A stretch of 21,881 nucleotides of DNA from Roseimaritima sp. (GTDB taxonomy: Bacteria; Planctomycetota; Planctomycetia; Pirellulales; Pirellulaceae), in NCBI GenBank assembly GCA_007124075.1, contig SLFV01000186.1:1-21881 (forward strand), given 5' to 3'. The translations under genes and the position numbers were made by a program. This document shows positions 1 through 7,571 of this stretch, piece by piece (positions within the stretch are counted from its first letter, which is position 1; each line of letters begins with the position of its first letter). The notes below the pieces were generated by a model. The model was not told the DNA's origin. It did not search any database and saw nothing but the letters and a program-made list of their open reading frames with translations.

Positions 1-1004
1 ACACCAATTTCCCGGGTTCTCTCGGTAACGCTGGCCAACATGATGTTCATGATCCCAATTCCGCCGACGATTAAGGAGATGCAGGCGATCAGGACCCCGA
101 TTCCTAGAAACATCAAGCGTAAGTTTCTGGCTTGTTCAAGCAGTTCCAGCGGCACCACCACAGCAGCGTCGTTGAGAGAAAAATGCCGAGGTTTGATCAT
201 GCTTTCAATCATGGCCGCAGTGCTGCGGACCTTTTCTTCACCCCCGCTAATGCGCAGTGTAATTTGATTCAGTTCCATATCTTCCACCTCGAACTGACCA
301 CTACGCCGGGTAACGATTCGATCGCCGACTCGGGCACGCAGTGTCTGAATCGGCACATAAACGTCTCTGGAAAAATCTTTGGAATCCAGCGAACCACCAA
401 TGGCAGCAGACGCGGTCCGATGCTGCAAAACACCAACGACCAGGTAATAATCGCGGCTTTCGGGCACATAGATCCGTTTGCCGACCGGTTCTTCAAATGG
501 AAACAAACGGTCCGCAATTCCCGACGAAAGGACGCAAACCGTTGCCCGTGTGCTGCCGTCGACATCGGTCAGAAATCGACCTCCGCGGGGCCGCAATTGC
601 AAACGATTGATCTCCGCGTAGCCGGGTGTGCAGCCAACCAACCGCCCATCGACCAGTTTGTCACCACGCGAAAACTGACGCCGAATTTCGCGAATCGGGA
701 TCACCGTTTGCAGCGTGGGCACGGTCGCTTTGATCAGATCCAGGTCATCACGCGTCAATCCGTATTTGGTTGCCCCTGATCCGGTCAGCTTTTCGGCTGG
801 CGGTTTGACACTGACCAGAATAATCGTGTCCGCGCCCAACGATTCCAATTGCCGCTGGACTTGATCGCTGGCTCCTTGACTGATCGCGGTCAGCACGATC
901 ACCGCCCACACGCCTATCAAAATGCCCAGCATCGTCAGCCCGCTGCGCAACGGATGCAGCAGCAAGCTTTTGATACCCAGTTGCCAAGTCCGCAGCCACA
1001 ACAT
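1..1004 (-). CDS. MacB/FtsX-type ABC transporter permease, 3' end cut by window edge
   Basis: Membrane permease of a MacB-like ABC exporter, which couples ATP hydrolysis in the cytoplasm to export through a periplasmic adaptor. Translation from the ATG at 1004 gives 334 codons with no stop before the window edge, so the C-terminus is missing; the family is usually about 400 residues. A first membrane segment lies at about residues 22-42, followed by a long periplasmic region (the MacB-PCD type). The second membrane segment (about 297-322) contains GGIGIMNIMLASVTERTREIG, the hallmark of MacB-type permeases. A GGAGG stands 8 bases upstream of this ATG. The ATPase gene stops just before it (TGA at 1010-1008), so the two are co-transcribed and probably translationally coupled. 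The substrate cannot be told from sequence. Confidence 0.93.
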   Translation of the reverse strand, partial: MLWLRTWQLGIKSLLLHPLRSGLTMLGILIGVWAVIVLTAISQGASDQVQRQLESLGADTIILVSVKPPAEKLTGSGATKYGLTRDDLDLIKATVPTLQTVIPIREIRRQFSRGDKLVDGRLVGCTPGYAEINRLQLRPRGGRFLTDVDGSTRATVCVLSSGIADRLFPFEEPVGKRIYVPESRDYYLVVGVLQHRTASAAIGGSLDSKDFSRDVYVPIQTLRARVGDRIVTRRSGQFEVEDMELNQITLRISGGEEKVRSTAAMIESMIKPRHFSLNDAAVVVPLELLEQARNLRLMFLGIGVLIACISLIVGGIGIMNIMLASVTERTREIG

Positions 1005-1007
1005 CGA

Positions 1008-1826
1008 TCATTCCTCCCGCGCTGCCAGTAACTCAACCGCCTCGCGTTGTTCGGCGCGTGCCGCATCGCGGTCCTGTTGCCGATTGACAGTGTCACTGCG
1101 CAGTAAGCCATCCTTCAACCGGATAACGCGTTTGGCGCGTCGTGCAACTTCATCCTCGTGCGTTACCATAATGATGGTGCGACCTTCCTGATTCAGTCGG
1201 TCGAACAACGTCAGGATTTCCTCGGTGGTCCTGGAATCCAGATTCCCCGTTGCTTCGTCGGCAAGGATAAAATAGGGGTCGTTCACCAAACTGCGAGCGA
1301 TGGCGACACGCTGCTGCTGGCCTCCGGAAAGTTGATTGGGGCGATGATCCAAACGATCCTTCAAACCGACCGTTTCCGCCAATTCAACCGCATGCTGCTG
1401 TTCCCTTGCACCCAGCCTGCCTTGATAGAACAAAGGTACCTGGATGTTTTCGACCACCGTAAGCTGCTGAATCAGATTGTAGGACTGAAATACGAATCCA
1501 ATGCGACGGCTGCGCACCTCCGCCAACTGATCATCCGTCATGGCCGAAATGTCATCCTGCCCCAGGAACAATTGCCCCGAACTTGGCTTATCCAGACAAC
1601 CCAGCAGATTCAGCAGCGTGCTCTTGCCGCTACCCGACGGTCCCATGATTGCGACGTAGTCCCCCTCGGGGACATCAAACGATACTCCCCGTAACGCACG
1701 CACGGTTTCGCTCTTGAGCACATATTCCCGGGTCACATTGCGAATCGAGGTCGCCAACTTCACCGCAGCCACGGCCTGCGGAGCGGACGTAGATGGCGAA
1801 GAGACCCATTCATAGGGCATGACCAT
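1008..1826 (-). CDS. ABC transporter ATP-binding protein, MacB/LolD family
   Basis: Cytoplasmic ATPase subunit that powers the neighbouring FtsX-type permease. With the ATG at 1826 the protein is 272 residues. It has Walker A GPSGSGKST (62-70), Q-loop Gln114, signature LSGGQ (166-170), Walker B FILADE ending in catalytic Glu191, and the switch His223. The text around these motifs (GFVFQSYNLI, ADEATGNLDS, TIIMVTHE) is typical of the LolD/MacB/SalX group. The first 25 or so residues are a non-conserved leader and the last 30 are a charged tail beyond the usual end. A longer reading from a GTG at 1844 would overlap the adaptor gene by 16 bases. I prefer the ATG two bases after the adaptor stop; the ATG at 1820 is a third option. 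It is the middle gene of a three-gene export operon. Confidence 0.95.
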   Translation of the reverse strand: MVMPYEWVSSPSTSAPQAVAAVKLATSIRNVTREYVLKSETVRALRGVSFDVPEGDYVAIMGPSGSGKSTLLNLLGCLDKPSSGQLFLGQDDISAMTDDQLAEVRSRRIGFVFQSYNLIQQLTVVENIQVPLFYQGRLGAREQQHAVELAETVGLKDRLDHRPNQLSGGQQQRVAIARSLVNDPYFILADEATGNLDSRTTEEILTLFDRLNQEGRTIIMVTHEDEVARRAKRVIRLKDGLLRSDTVNRQQDRDAARAEQREAVELLAAREE

Positions 1827-1828
1827 GG

Positions 1829-3622
1829 TTAATTGCCCCCCCACGACCTACCGCCACCGGATGGACGGCCGCCCCCGAGGGACTGGCCGCCAGCTCCACG
1901 TGTCGTGTTCATGATCTGTGGTGCGGCTTTCGTTAATTCCTGTCGCGTCACGTTGCCGTCGCCATCGACGTCCGCACGCAAGATACTGGCTCGAAATCGT
2001 TCGTCGACCGACGCGAGTTCCTCTTTGGATAGGATCCCGTCGGAATTCGCATCATTACGTTCCATGATCCGGTCGACCATCCCCTGGACCATCGGATCAC
2101 TACCGTTCGCGGTATCTACCTGGTCAGCACTGGGGAGGGCCTGTTGCCGCAGGGCGACTAGATCGGAATTATCTTCAAGCTTGACCTCGGGCAAGTTCAC
2201 CAAGTCCAAGTGATCTCGCAAGTTCAAGACCACCGAATCATTGACGTCCAGGCCTTCGACAATGGTTGCCATCTTATCGTTAGTCGCCCCGATCCTAACT
2301 TGGCGGGTCTCCAAGCTCCCGTCAGGTGTTCGCAGCAGCGACAGGGCGAAACCTTTGTATTCGTAAACCCCCTGAATCGGTATCTGCAAGGCATCATCTA
2401 ACTGCTCGACAAAAATTCTGGCTTCCGCCGTCATCCCGGTGCGGATGGTATCTGGCGGGTCAATGATTTCAATGATTGTTGCGTATTCCTTGATGGACGA
2501 GCTGAAAAAACTGCCGGGCTCCGAGTACCGGTTCACCCGCACAACCCTGCCCGTCAATTCCAGCCCCGGCAAGGCATCGACCCGAATCCGTGCAGGCATG
2601 CCTTCCTTCACCAGCGTAACGCGATTTTCATTGATTTTGGCTCGCACCTGCATTTGCGTCGGATCGGGTAACCGGATAATAGCTTGCCGCTCGCGAACCA
2701 CCGCCCCCGCTTCAACCACAAACTCAGCAGTGCCTCCGCGACTGCTGTAACGATTCGCATGTACCACAACCCCGTCGGTTGGCGCGTGCATCACACAAGC
2801 CGCAATTTGTTCCTCCAGTTCCGTCATCTTCTGGCGTTCTTCCTCCAGCGTGCCACGAACCGCCTCCAAATTGGCCCGGGCCGCAGCGATCTGGCTGTCA
2901 TATTCGACCAACATGCGCTGCCGCGTCAACTCTTGCAGTACCCGCAAACGTGCCTGAGCCGCGTCCAACTGGTTCTTCGCATTGGCGACCGCAAATTGAT
3001 CCGCTTCTAATTGCAAGGATTTCACCAGCCCCTTGGCAACGAGACGCTGCGTGCTTTTCATCGCCAATTGTGATTTTCGCATCTCCTGTTCCGCTATCGC
3101 AATTTCACTCTTGATCGCCTTTTCGTCGGTCAAAAAGACTCCCTCCAGGTATTCCTGACGTGCGATCATGGCTTGCTCCACCGCAGCATGCGCACTTGCG
3201 ACCGCCGCCTCCGCGTTGGCCAACACAATCCGCTGCTGCTTCTGCTCTTGCTCCAGTTGGGACGAGTCCAATTCGACTACTTTATCGCCTTCTTTAACGG
3301 CGGTTCCCTCGTCGGCCACCCACAGGATAGACGTGCCCCCCGAACTGCCGCTACGTGACCGCACCTGACAGACCAGTTCGGTGTTACGACTGCTTTCAAT
3401 TTCCCCCTGCTCCAGCACGATGTGGTCAAACGCCCCTCGCGTCGCTGCTTGGGTGATCAAACTGCGTGCCAGATCCTCGGGGCCGCGCAATTGCAAGCCG
3501 TAGTAAATACCGCCAGCCGATAGCATCGTGACCGTCAACAATACCACCAACTTGACCAAAATCCCTCCAGCACGACCGGTCGGGGGCGCTGGATTCAGAG
3601 GTTTCAAACGTTCCAAGGTCAC
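1829..3622 (-). CDS. Efflux periplasmic adaptor (HlyD/MacA type) with C-terminal EF-hand pair
   Basis: Membrane-fusion protein that would link the inner-membrane ABC permease to an outer-membrane exit. The 597-residue product starts at a GTG at 3622, with a GAGG only three bases upstream. It has one N-terminal membrane anchor (about 21-43), a lipoyl-like half motif (DEGTAVKEGDKVVELD, about 105-120), a long helical hairpin (about 123-275) rich in Ala, Gln and Glu, the second lipoyl half (MHAPTDGVVVHANR), and beta-barrel and membrane-proximal regions to about residue 470. The C-terminus carries two textbook EF-hand loops, DANSDGILSKEE (524-535) and DVDGDGNVTRQE (551-562), then a Gly-rich tail ending in SWGGN. 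MacA proteins are usually near 370-400 residues, so about 120-200 residues are extra. It is the first gene of the operon. Confidence 0.93.
   Translation of the reverse strand: MTLERLKPLNPAPPTGRAGGILVKLVVLLTVTMLSAGGIYYGLQLRGPEDLARSLITQAATRGAFDHIVLEQGEIESSRNTELVCQVRSRSGSSGGTSILWVADEGTAVKEGDKVVELDSSQLEQEQKQQRIVLANAEAAVASAHAAVEQAMIARQEYLEGVFLTDEKAIKSEIAIAEQEMRKSQLAMKSTQRLVAKGLVKSLQLEADQFAVANAKNQLDAAQARLRVLQELTRQRMLVEYDSQIAAARANLEAVRGTLEEERQKMTELEEQIAACVMHAPTDGVVVHANRYSSRGGTAEFVVEAGAVVRERQAIIRLPDPTQMQVRAKINENRVTLVKEGMPARIRVDALPGLELTGRVVRVNRYSEPGSFFSSSIKEYATIIEIIDPPDTIRTGMTAEARIFVEQLDDALQIPIQGVYEYKGFALSLLRTPDGSLETRQVRIGATNDKMATIVEGLDVNDSVVLNLRDHLDLVNLPEVKLEDNSDLVALRQQALPSADQVDTANGSDPMVQGMVDRIMERNDANSDGILSKEELASVDERFRASILRADVDGDGNVTRQELTKAAPQIMNTTRGAGGQSLGGGRPSGGGRSWGGN
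1937..2053 (-). other. EF-hand pair coding segment within the adaptor gene
   Basis: This stretch encodes two 12-residue calcium-binding loops separated by 15 residues. Loop 1 has D, N, D, G, L, S and E at positions 1, 3, 5, 6, 8, 9 and 12. Loop 2 has D, D, D, G, V, T and E at the same positions. Both match the canonical EF-hand pattern with no substitution at a ligand position, and they are spaced like a paired EF-hand domain. The likely role is calcium sensing or structural calcium binding in the periplasm; this is inference. Confidence 0.88.
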
Positions 3623-3929
3623 GATCCTCAGGCAAAAATGATTAGGGTGGGGTCAGGCGAACTGGCAACGAACAATGACGGGGAGTCATCATCGATGCTG
3701 CTGGGATGCCAGTTCGACCGGCAACGGGAGGGCAAGTCGGAAACCTGTCGGCTGCCGAATCTACCTCCCAGTATACCTATTGATGGAACCCACGCGACTG
3801 CAAAAGGTTTTGTTTTGCCAGATGAAACACGCCCCTGCCTTGGCGACGCCGGGTCCGTCACTGCGGAAGCTAGTGGTGCGTCAGGATTAAATTTTCCGGT
3901 TGTTCAGGGGCAGCCCGTCGTCGGATGCT
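3623..3929. other. Intergenic region upstream of the export operon
   Basis: 307 bases between the adaptor start (3622, minus) and the CBS protein stop (3930, minus). It should hold the promoter of the export operon on the minus strand, but I see no convincing -35/-10 pair and no hairpin with a T-run to end the CBS gene. Short open frames here lack family resemblance or a ribosome site and are treated as chance. Confidence 0.4.
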
Positions 3930-4436
3930 TTAGAAACGCCGAGCCACAAAACGCAGATTGGCCACCTCTCGGAGGTTGGGGGGGAACTTCTCCAGCGAAC
4001 TGTCGGAAAAGTCTTTGCGGTAATACGCCTCCAGCGCCTTCAGAATATCGCGACGGCTGACGACCCCACGGAGGACCCCTTGTTCGACAACCGGCAGGTG
4101 CCGATAGCGATGGTTGACAAAGATCGAAGCCAAAGCAAAGACATCGGTTTCCGGTTCCACACAGACAGGATGCCTTTTCATCATCGTGCCGACGGTTTGC
4201 GGCTGCGCTGGGTTGCCATGGAAGACTTCGTTGGATAGACGCTCCAGACAGTCCCCTTCGGAGATAAAACCGACCAACATCGATTGCCCCGCCTCATTCT
4301 TGGTCACCACGGGTGCATTGGAGACCTCATGCTTGCGCAAAAACGCCACGACATCCTGCAGTGACATGTCGGTGGCCACGGTTTGTACCCGCGTTGTCAT
4401 GAAATCGATTGCTTTGGGCAGCGGCTGATGGGTCAT
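3930..4436 (-). CDS. CBS-domain pair protein
   Basis: Small soluble protein made almost entirely of two CBS domains (about residues 10-68 and 84-135 of 168), the module that binds adenine nucleotides such as AMP, ATP or SAM in regulatory proteins. The repeats show the usual start pattern (DFMTTRVQTVATDMSL; TMMKRHPVCVEPETDV) and end pattern (LVGFISEGD; LRGVVSRRDI). A C-terminal tail of about 33 residues, ending RFVARRF, has no domain I recognise. The start is chosen as the ATG at 4436, with an AGGA ten bases upstream. An in-frame ATG at 4499 would add 21 non-conserved residues, but it lies inside a TATAAT sequence and has no ribosome site, so it is more likely promoter. The gene stands alone; its partner is unknown. 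Confidence 0.88.
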   Translation of the reverse strand: MTHQPLPKAIDFMTTRVQTVATDMSLQDVVAFLRKHEVSNAPVVTKNEAGQSMLVGFISEGDCLERLSNEVFHGNPAQPQTVGTMMKRHPVCVEPETDVFALASIFVNHRYRHLPVVEQGVLRGVVSRRDILKALEAYYRKDFSDSSLEKFPPNLREVANLRFVARRF

Positions 4437-4497
4437 GAATGTGGAATCCTGTTCTTCGGGAAGGCCAAGGGAGGGACCAAGAGACACGAATGCCCGC

Positions 4498-4503
4498 ATT
4501 ATA
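4498..4503 (-). promoter_or_regulatory. Candidate -10 box (TATAAT) for the CBS gene
   Basis: Read on the minus strand the sequence is CTCTATAATGCGG, a perfect TATAAT about 60 bases upstream of the preferred start. No good -35 box lies 16-18 bases further up (the hexamers there are AGCAAT or TAGCAA), so this rests on one box only. Confidence 0.35.
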
Positions 4504-4687
4504 GAGCGTTTTCGCCGCTGATTGCTAAGCCAAACCGGGTCCGCCCGACGTACCTTTCTTAGCTAATCGTTAAAGTGAGGCGTTTTCACGGGAATCCGCC
4601 GACCCAGTCCTCCAAAACTGCCAAGAATCTTGTGTTCCGCCTGGTTTATTCTGTCGAAAACCCAACCTAGGCGGAGATTGGAGAGAT

Positions 4688-4720
4688 CGTTCACGTGAGT
4701 GTTTCGCGATCACTCGAACG
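4688..4720. repeat. Bipartite inverted repeat, possible operator or RNA hairpin
   Basis: CGTTC (4688-4692), an unpaired ACGT, GAGTG (4697-4701), a 9-base centre containing TCGCGA, then CACTC (4711-4715) and GAACG (4716-4720). The two halves pair over 10 bp with a 4-base bulge on the left. It lies about 190 bases upstream of the ATG at 4908. It could be a regulator-binding site or a 5' leader hairpin, or chance. Confidence 0.3.
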
Positions 4721-4907
4721 ACGCTGAATTGTTTTTCCAATCTGAGGTAAACGTTTGCGACTGTGGTTGGTTTCCGCCCCAAGTTACCAAAGGGTAGCAG
4801 GGAAAAATGACAGTCGCAGGCGGTGCTGATTCCTGCAACTCTGGCGACATGCGTGGTTTCCATCAGGCATTGGCTGGAATAAATCTGACCCTTTGGAGCA
4901 AATAGAC

Positions 4908-5930
4908 ATGAAGTCTACGATTCTGACTCTTTTTTCTGCATTGGTTCTCGGCCAAGGCGTTCATGCCCACGCCGAAGGATTCTTTGCAAAGGCTTTCCAG
5001 AGCAAACTGCGTAATGCAGCCTCCGAGGAAGCGCAACTGAACGAACTAGGTTCGCGTTTGGACCTGAAGCACCTGGAGCCGGAGAACGCTGTTAAATCAG
5101 ACGTCGCTCAGGTTTCGTACTGCGGTGCGGAAGCTTGCTGTGACACTTCGTGCGATGCCGGTTGCGATTCAGGCTGTGGATCGTTCTTCGGTGCTAAAAT
5201 GTGCCCCGGAACGGGTGCTTTTGGCGGTGACAGTCGCTTCGCCGGAACGATTGGTCTAAACCAAGACACGTTCTTCGGAAACTACACCACCGTGGCTGCC
5301 GGGTACGCCCTGAACAGCGCCGTCGACGTGACCTTCTACAGCATCCTGTGGCACACCGACTTCTTCTCGCAAAGTGCTGTCGGTGGGATTGGTGCAGCCG
5401 CCGTTGATGGGACGGGATTGTGGACCGAGTTCGGTGGTGGTTTGAATTTCAAGCTACTCGGCGGTGCACTGAACGTTAATCCTCAAATGGGGATCCTCAA
5501 TGGTTCCTTGCTGTCTGGTATCGGCAATGCCGGACTTCCAAAGGTCTTTGACGGTGTTGTTCCGAACTTGATCGTGAGTTACGACGATACCTTCTTCGAG
5601 TCGGAATTCTACGGAGGTTGGTACCTGGCTACCCGGGGACCAAGTGCGGCTCAGGCTGATTTCCTCCACTGGTGGTTGAATGGAGGCATCAAGCCTTGGG
5701 GCGATTCCTGCGACTGGAAGTCCATGGTCTCTACCGGTATTCACTACGAAATGTTGCGTAATTCTCGGACCAATCAAAACCTCTACTCGTGGATTGGTCC
5801 TTACTTCCAAGTTGCTTTGCCTAACGGTTTGAGCATGCGGTACTCGATGGGCTGGAATACTGAGCGAAACAATCCGGTATTCGGTATTGGCGACAACTTC
5901 TACAAAGTTAACATCGGCTACGACTTCTAA
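4908..5930 (+). CDS. Secreted Cys-rich, probable outer-membrane beta-barrel protein
   Basis: A 340-residue exported protein. The ATG at 4908 follows GGAG by 9 bases; the upstream in-frame TTG at 4893 overlaps that site and is rejected. Residues 1-22 form a signal peptide (MKSTILTLFSALVLGQGVHAHA), probably cut before Glu23. A tract with cysteines at 72, 77, 78, 82, 86, 90 and 99 follows (CGAEACCDTSCDAGCDSGCG). The rest alternates polar and aromatic residues with many Gly and Asn, as in beta-barrels (for example TFFGNYTTVAAGYALN, SEFYGGWYLATRG, GLSMRYSMGWNTE), and ends in YKVNIGYDF with the terminal Phe seen in many outer-membrane barrels. Similar Cys-rich surface proteins are common in planctomycetes; from memory the barrel resembles a family annotated DUF6733, which I cannot verify. 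A monocistronic unit with its own terminator. Function unknown. Confidence 0.82.
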   Translation: MKSTILTLFSALVLGQGVHAHAEGFFAKAFQSKLRNAASEEAQLNELGSRLDLKHLEPENAVKSDVAQVSYCGAEACCDTSCDAGCDSGCGSFFGAKMCPGTGAFGGDSRFAGTIGLNQDTFFGNYTTVAAGYALNSAVDVTFYSILWHTDFFSQSAVGGIGAAAVDGTGLWTEFGGGLNFKLLGGALNVNPQMGILNGSLLSGIGNAGLPKVFDGVVPNLIVSYDDTFFESEFYGGWYLATRGPSAAQADFLHWWLNGGIKPWGDSCDWKSMVSTGIHYEMLRNSRTNQNLYSWIGPYFQVALPNGLSMRYSMGWNTERNNPVFGIGDNFYKVNIGYDF

Positions 5931-5969
5931 TTGTGGTTTATTGACTTTTGATCGTGAAGTCGATGCGAG

Positions 5970-6005
5970 ATCGGCCTGTCGGTTTTCCGGCAGGCCGATT
6001 TTTTT
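5970..6005 (+). terminator. Strong intrinsic terminator
   Basis: A 13-bp stem (5970-5982 with 5987-5999, one G-T pair) around a TTTT loop, GC-rich at its base and followed by seven T residues (5999-6005). It lies 40 bases after the stop of the secreted protein gene and fits a classic Rho-independent terminator on the plus strand. The convergent minus-strand gene lacks a matching T-run here. Confidence 0.92.
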
Positions 6006-6102
6006 GTTGGCGAGCCGACATGGAGCAACTTGCCCGCAGAACGGGTGTCCAAGACCGCAACGTTTACGCTCTGCCGGGATCGCCCTCCCCGTCCGCCGTG
6101 AG

Positions 6103-6672
6103 TCACTCACTGCAGGTCGCCTTGGGTTGGGACGTCGAACAAGATTCTCCACGGAAGGCGGTCTCCATCACCTCGTCAAATTGCTCCCGCAAAAACTCCA
6201 TCTGATCACGACTTAAACTTTGCCCGGTCAAGCTTACCGCGTGCAGTGTCAGGATGGTTACCACCCCGATCGGAATTCCCAACAACGCCCAAGGGGTGCC
6301 GCCCATGAACCACTGGACATATCCCCAGACGGCGGCCGACGCAATGCAAAATGTGGTGCTCAGGTAGACAGCCATGAACATCGTCCAAATTTCCGGCCGT
6401 GGCGAGAAGCGACCAACGACATGCGCTATCGGCTGTGAAACATCGCCCGGAGCTGCCTGATCAAGTGAATCGTCGCCGACCTGCACTGAAAGGTGCGGCG
6501 ACCAGAAACGACGTTCTGCGGCGTCGATCTTGAACTCCACCACCCGACCAGCGGCCTGAGCCAGCCCGGAGAATTCAGGGGCGGCAATGGAAGCTCGCAA
6601 TCTTTGCACGGTCTCATCGGCCGAGTACGGGACATGTTCAACAAACGATGGTTGAAGACTGAAAATCGACAT
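6103..6672 (-). CDS. Uncharacterised membrane protein with two helices
   Basis: I do not recognise a named family. The 189-residue product has a soluble N-terminal domain of about 95 residues (VEHVPYSADETVQRLRASI, then FWSPHLSVQVGDD), a short motif GRFSPRPEIWTMFM leading into a first membrane helix (about 97-118), a short Gly/Pro turn, a second helix (about 126-146), and a C-terminal amphipathic segment rich in Glu and Gln (SRDQMEFLREQFDEVMETA). From memory, a similar 'RF.P.PE.WT.FM' entry into a helix pair occurs in uncharacterised proteins of other phyla. The start is the ATG at 6672, five bases after GGAGG; the GTG at 6678 would leave no spacing. The haemoglobin gene lies 118 bases upstream on the same strand, possibly in the same transcript. 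Confidence 0.75.
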   Translation of the reverse strand: MSIFSLQPSFVEHVPYSADETVQRLRASIAAPEFSGLAQAAGRVVEFKIDAAERRFWSPHLSVQVGDDSLDQAAPGDVSQPIAHVVGRFSPRPEIWTMFMAVYLSTTFCIASAAVWGYVQWFMGGTPWALLGIPIGVVTILTLHAVSLTGQSLSRDQMEFLREQFDEVMETAFRGESCSTSQPKATCSE

Positions 6673-6790
6673 CGTCACCTCCGACCGTAATGAGACAAAT
6701 CAAGACGCCTCAGATTGGGAGTCGCGGTGGAGAAGTGTAACACGTTTTTAAACGGTTTTCCCAAATTTCCGTGGTGACGCCTTGCCGACG

Positions 6791-7174
6791 CTACCCGTCC
6801 ACGTTGGTGTCACCTGTGATTTTGTCCTTGTACATCGCCAGACGTCCCAGCGCCAAATCGATCGTACCCGGATCGACCCCGGCATCCTGCGCCGCATCCG
6901 CAAAATGTCCGCAGAAGGCGGCAAAATGGGCACCCCGAATTCCTCGGCCTCGGTGAATATGGGTCAACTCGGCACCCGTGTATCGAATCGGACCATCCAG
7001 GGCCGAGGCCAAAAATTCAAACTGCATCTGCTGCAGCTTTTTCATGGACACATTTTCAAAGAAATGCCCCAGACTCTCATCCGCCAGCACGCGGCGATAC
7101 ATCTCGTGAACGATTCGTGTCAGGGTTTCGGAGCCCCCCATCCTTTCAAACAATGTCGGTGCGTTATCGCTCAT
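6791..7174 (-). CDS. glbN: Group I truncated haemoglobin (2/2Hb, GlbN type)
   Basis: Small cytosolic haem protein for binding O2 or NO; in bacteria the group I form is linked to NO detoxification or oxygen handling. The length (127 residues) fits the family. The N-terminus TLFERMGGSETLTRIV is the conserved opening; Tyr26 corresponds to B10 Tyr (EMYRRVLADESL), Gln51 to E11 Gln (MQFEFLASALDGP), and His74 to the proximal F8 His in the motif IHRGRGI, which closely matches the VHQGRGI of mycobacterial GlbN as I recall it. The helix G/H region (HFAAFCGHFADAAQDAGV) also fits. The ATG at 7174 has only a distant GGAG (13 bases). It is divergent from moxR across a gap holding a palindromic element. The symbol reflects family, not proven orthology. 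Confidence 0.92.
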   Translation of the reverse strand: MSDNAPTLFERMGGSETLTRIVHEMYRRVLADESLGHFFENVSMKKLQQMQFEFLASALDGPIRYTGAELTHIHRGRGIRGAHFAAFCGHFADAAQDAGVDPGTIDLALGRLAMYKDKITGDTNVDG

Positions 7175-7571
7175 TTTTAAAGGAACTCTCCCTAATGGTT
7201 TTCTTCGCTAGACGGTCGGATCGATCTGCTTGGCTAAGCATCGTGCGGGAAATAACTGTCCTTTTGAACCTTCTCTCCAGGCCCCGCGAAGCGGGAATAG
7301 CCGGGAGAGATCGAGAGAGAGGGTAAAAGTCCCGACAGTTATTTCCCGCACGATGCTAAGGCGCGGCATGCTGTGGTTTGCCACATTGTCGTGAATGTTA
7401 CCAGAGTCAACGCAAATGTAGAAGTATTTGCCGATTCGCAACCGCCTGGACGAGCGGTTCAGGCAAACGATCGGAATCAAGACTCGTTGTTACTTACCCA
7501 CGCTTGGTTGGTTAGGCTATGATTGGGGTTGATTCCCTGTCCCTCTCCCTTTTTCAGACGAGCCCCGTTCC
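7175..7571. other. Divergent gap between haemoglobin and moxR genes
   Basis: 397 bases that should hold promoters for both directions. The main content is the palindromic element at 7238-7356. On the plus strand a TATGAT at 7518-7523 with TTACCC 18 bases upstream (7494-7499) is a weak promoter candidate for the moxR operon. No coding frame is credible here. Confidence 0.4.
7238..7356. mobile_element. MITE-like palindromic element without coding capacity
   Basis: A 119-bp element whose ends are 23-bp perfect inverted repeats (7238-7260 and 7334-7356), starting GCATCGTGCGGG. Each end abuts TAA (7235-7237 and 7357-7359), as expected for a 3-bp target duplication. The interior is also self-complementary: TCTCTCC (7272-7278) pairs with GGAGAGA (7304-7310), and a GAA-loop hairpin CCCGC/GCGGG lies at 7283-7295. 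CTTTT just inside the left arm and AAAAG before the right arm can extend the outer stem. There is no open frame, so it would be a non-autonomous element or a REP-type repeat. Both flanking genes are transcribed away from it, so it is not a terminator for either. Confidence 0.7.

Larger units (their letters stand above)
4437..4907. other. Divergent intergenic region
   Basis: 471 bases between the CBS gene (minus) and the secreted protein gene (plus). It should contain promoters for both. Apart from the TATAAT at 4498-4503 and the inverted repeat at 4688-4720, I see no open frame with coding character and no RNA gene. Confidence 0.4.

Noticed and set aside
132-779. 215-residue plus-strand frame over the permease gene
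   Set aside because: It is antisense to a clear MacB-type permease and shows no family resemblance; the opposite strand explains the region fully.
3638-4060. 140-residue plus-strand frame in the gap after the CBS gene
   Set aside because: It overlaps the CBS gene end, lacks a ribosome site and has no recognisable protein pattern.
4570-4863. 97-residue minus-strand frame in the divergent intergenic region
   Set aside because: No ribosome site, unusual composition and no recognised motif; it covers probable promoter sequence.
5454-6152. 232-residue minus-strand frame over the secreted protein gene
   Set aside because: It is the shadow of the barrel gene and crosses its strong terminator.
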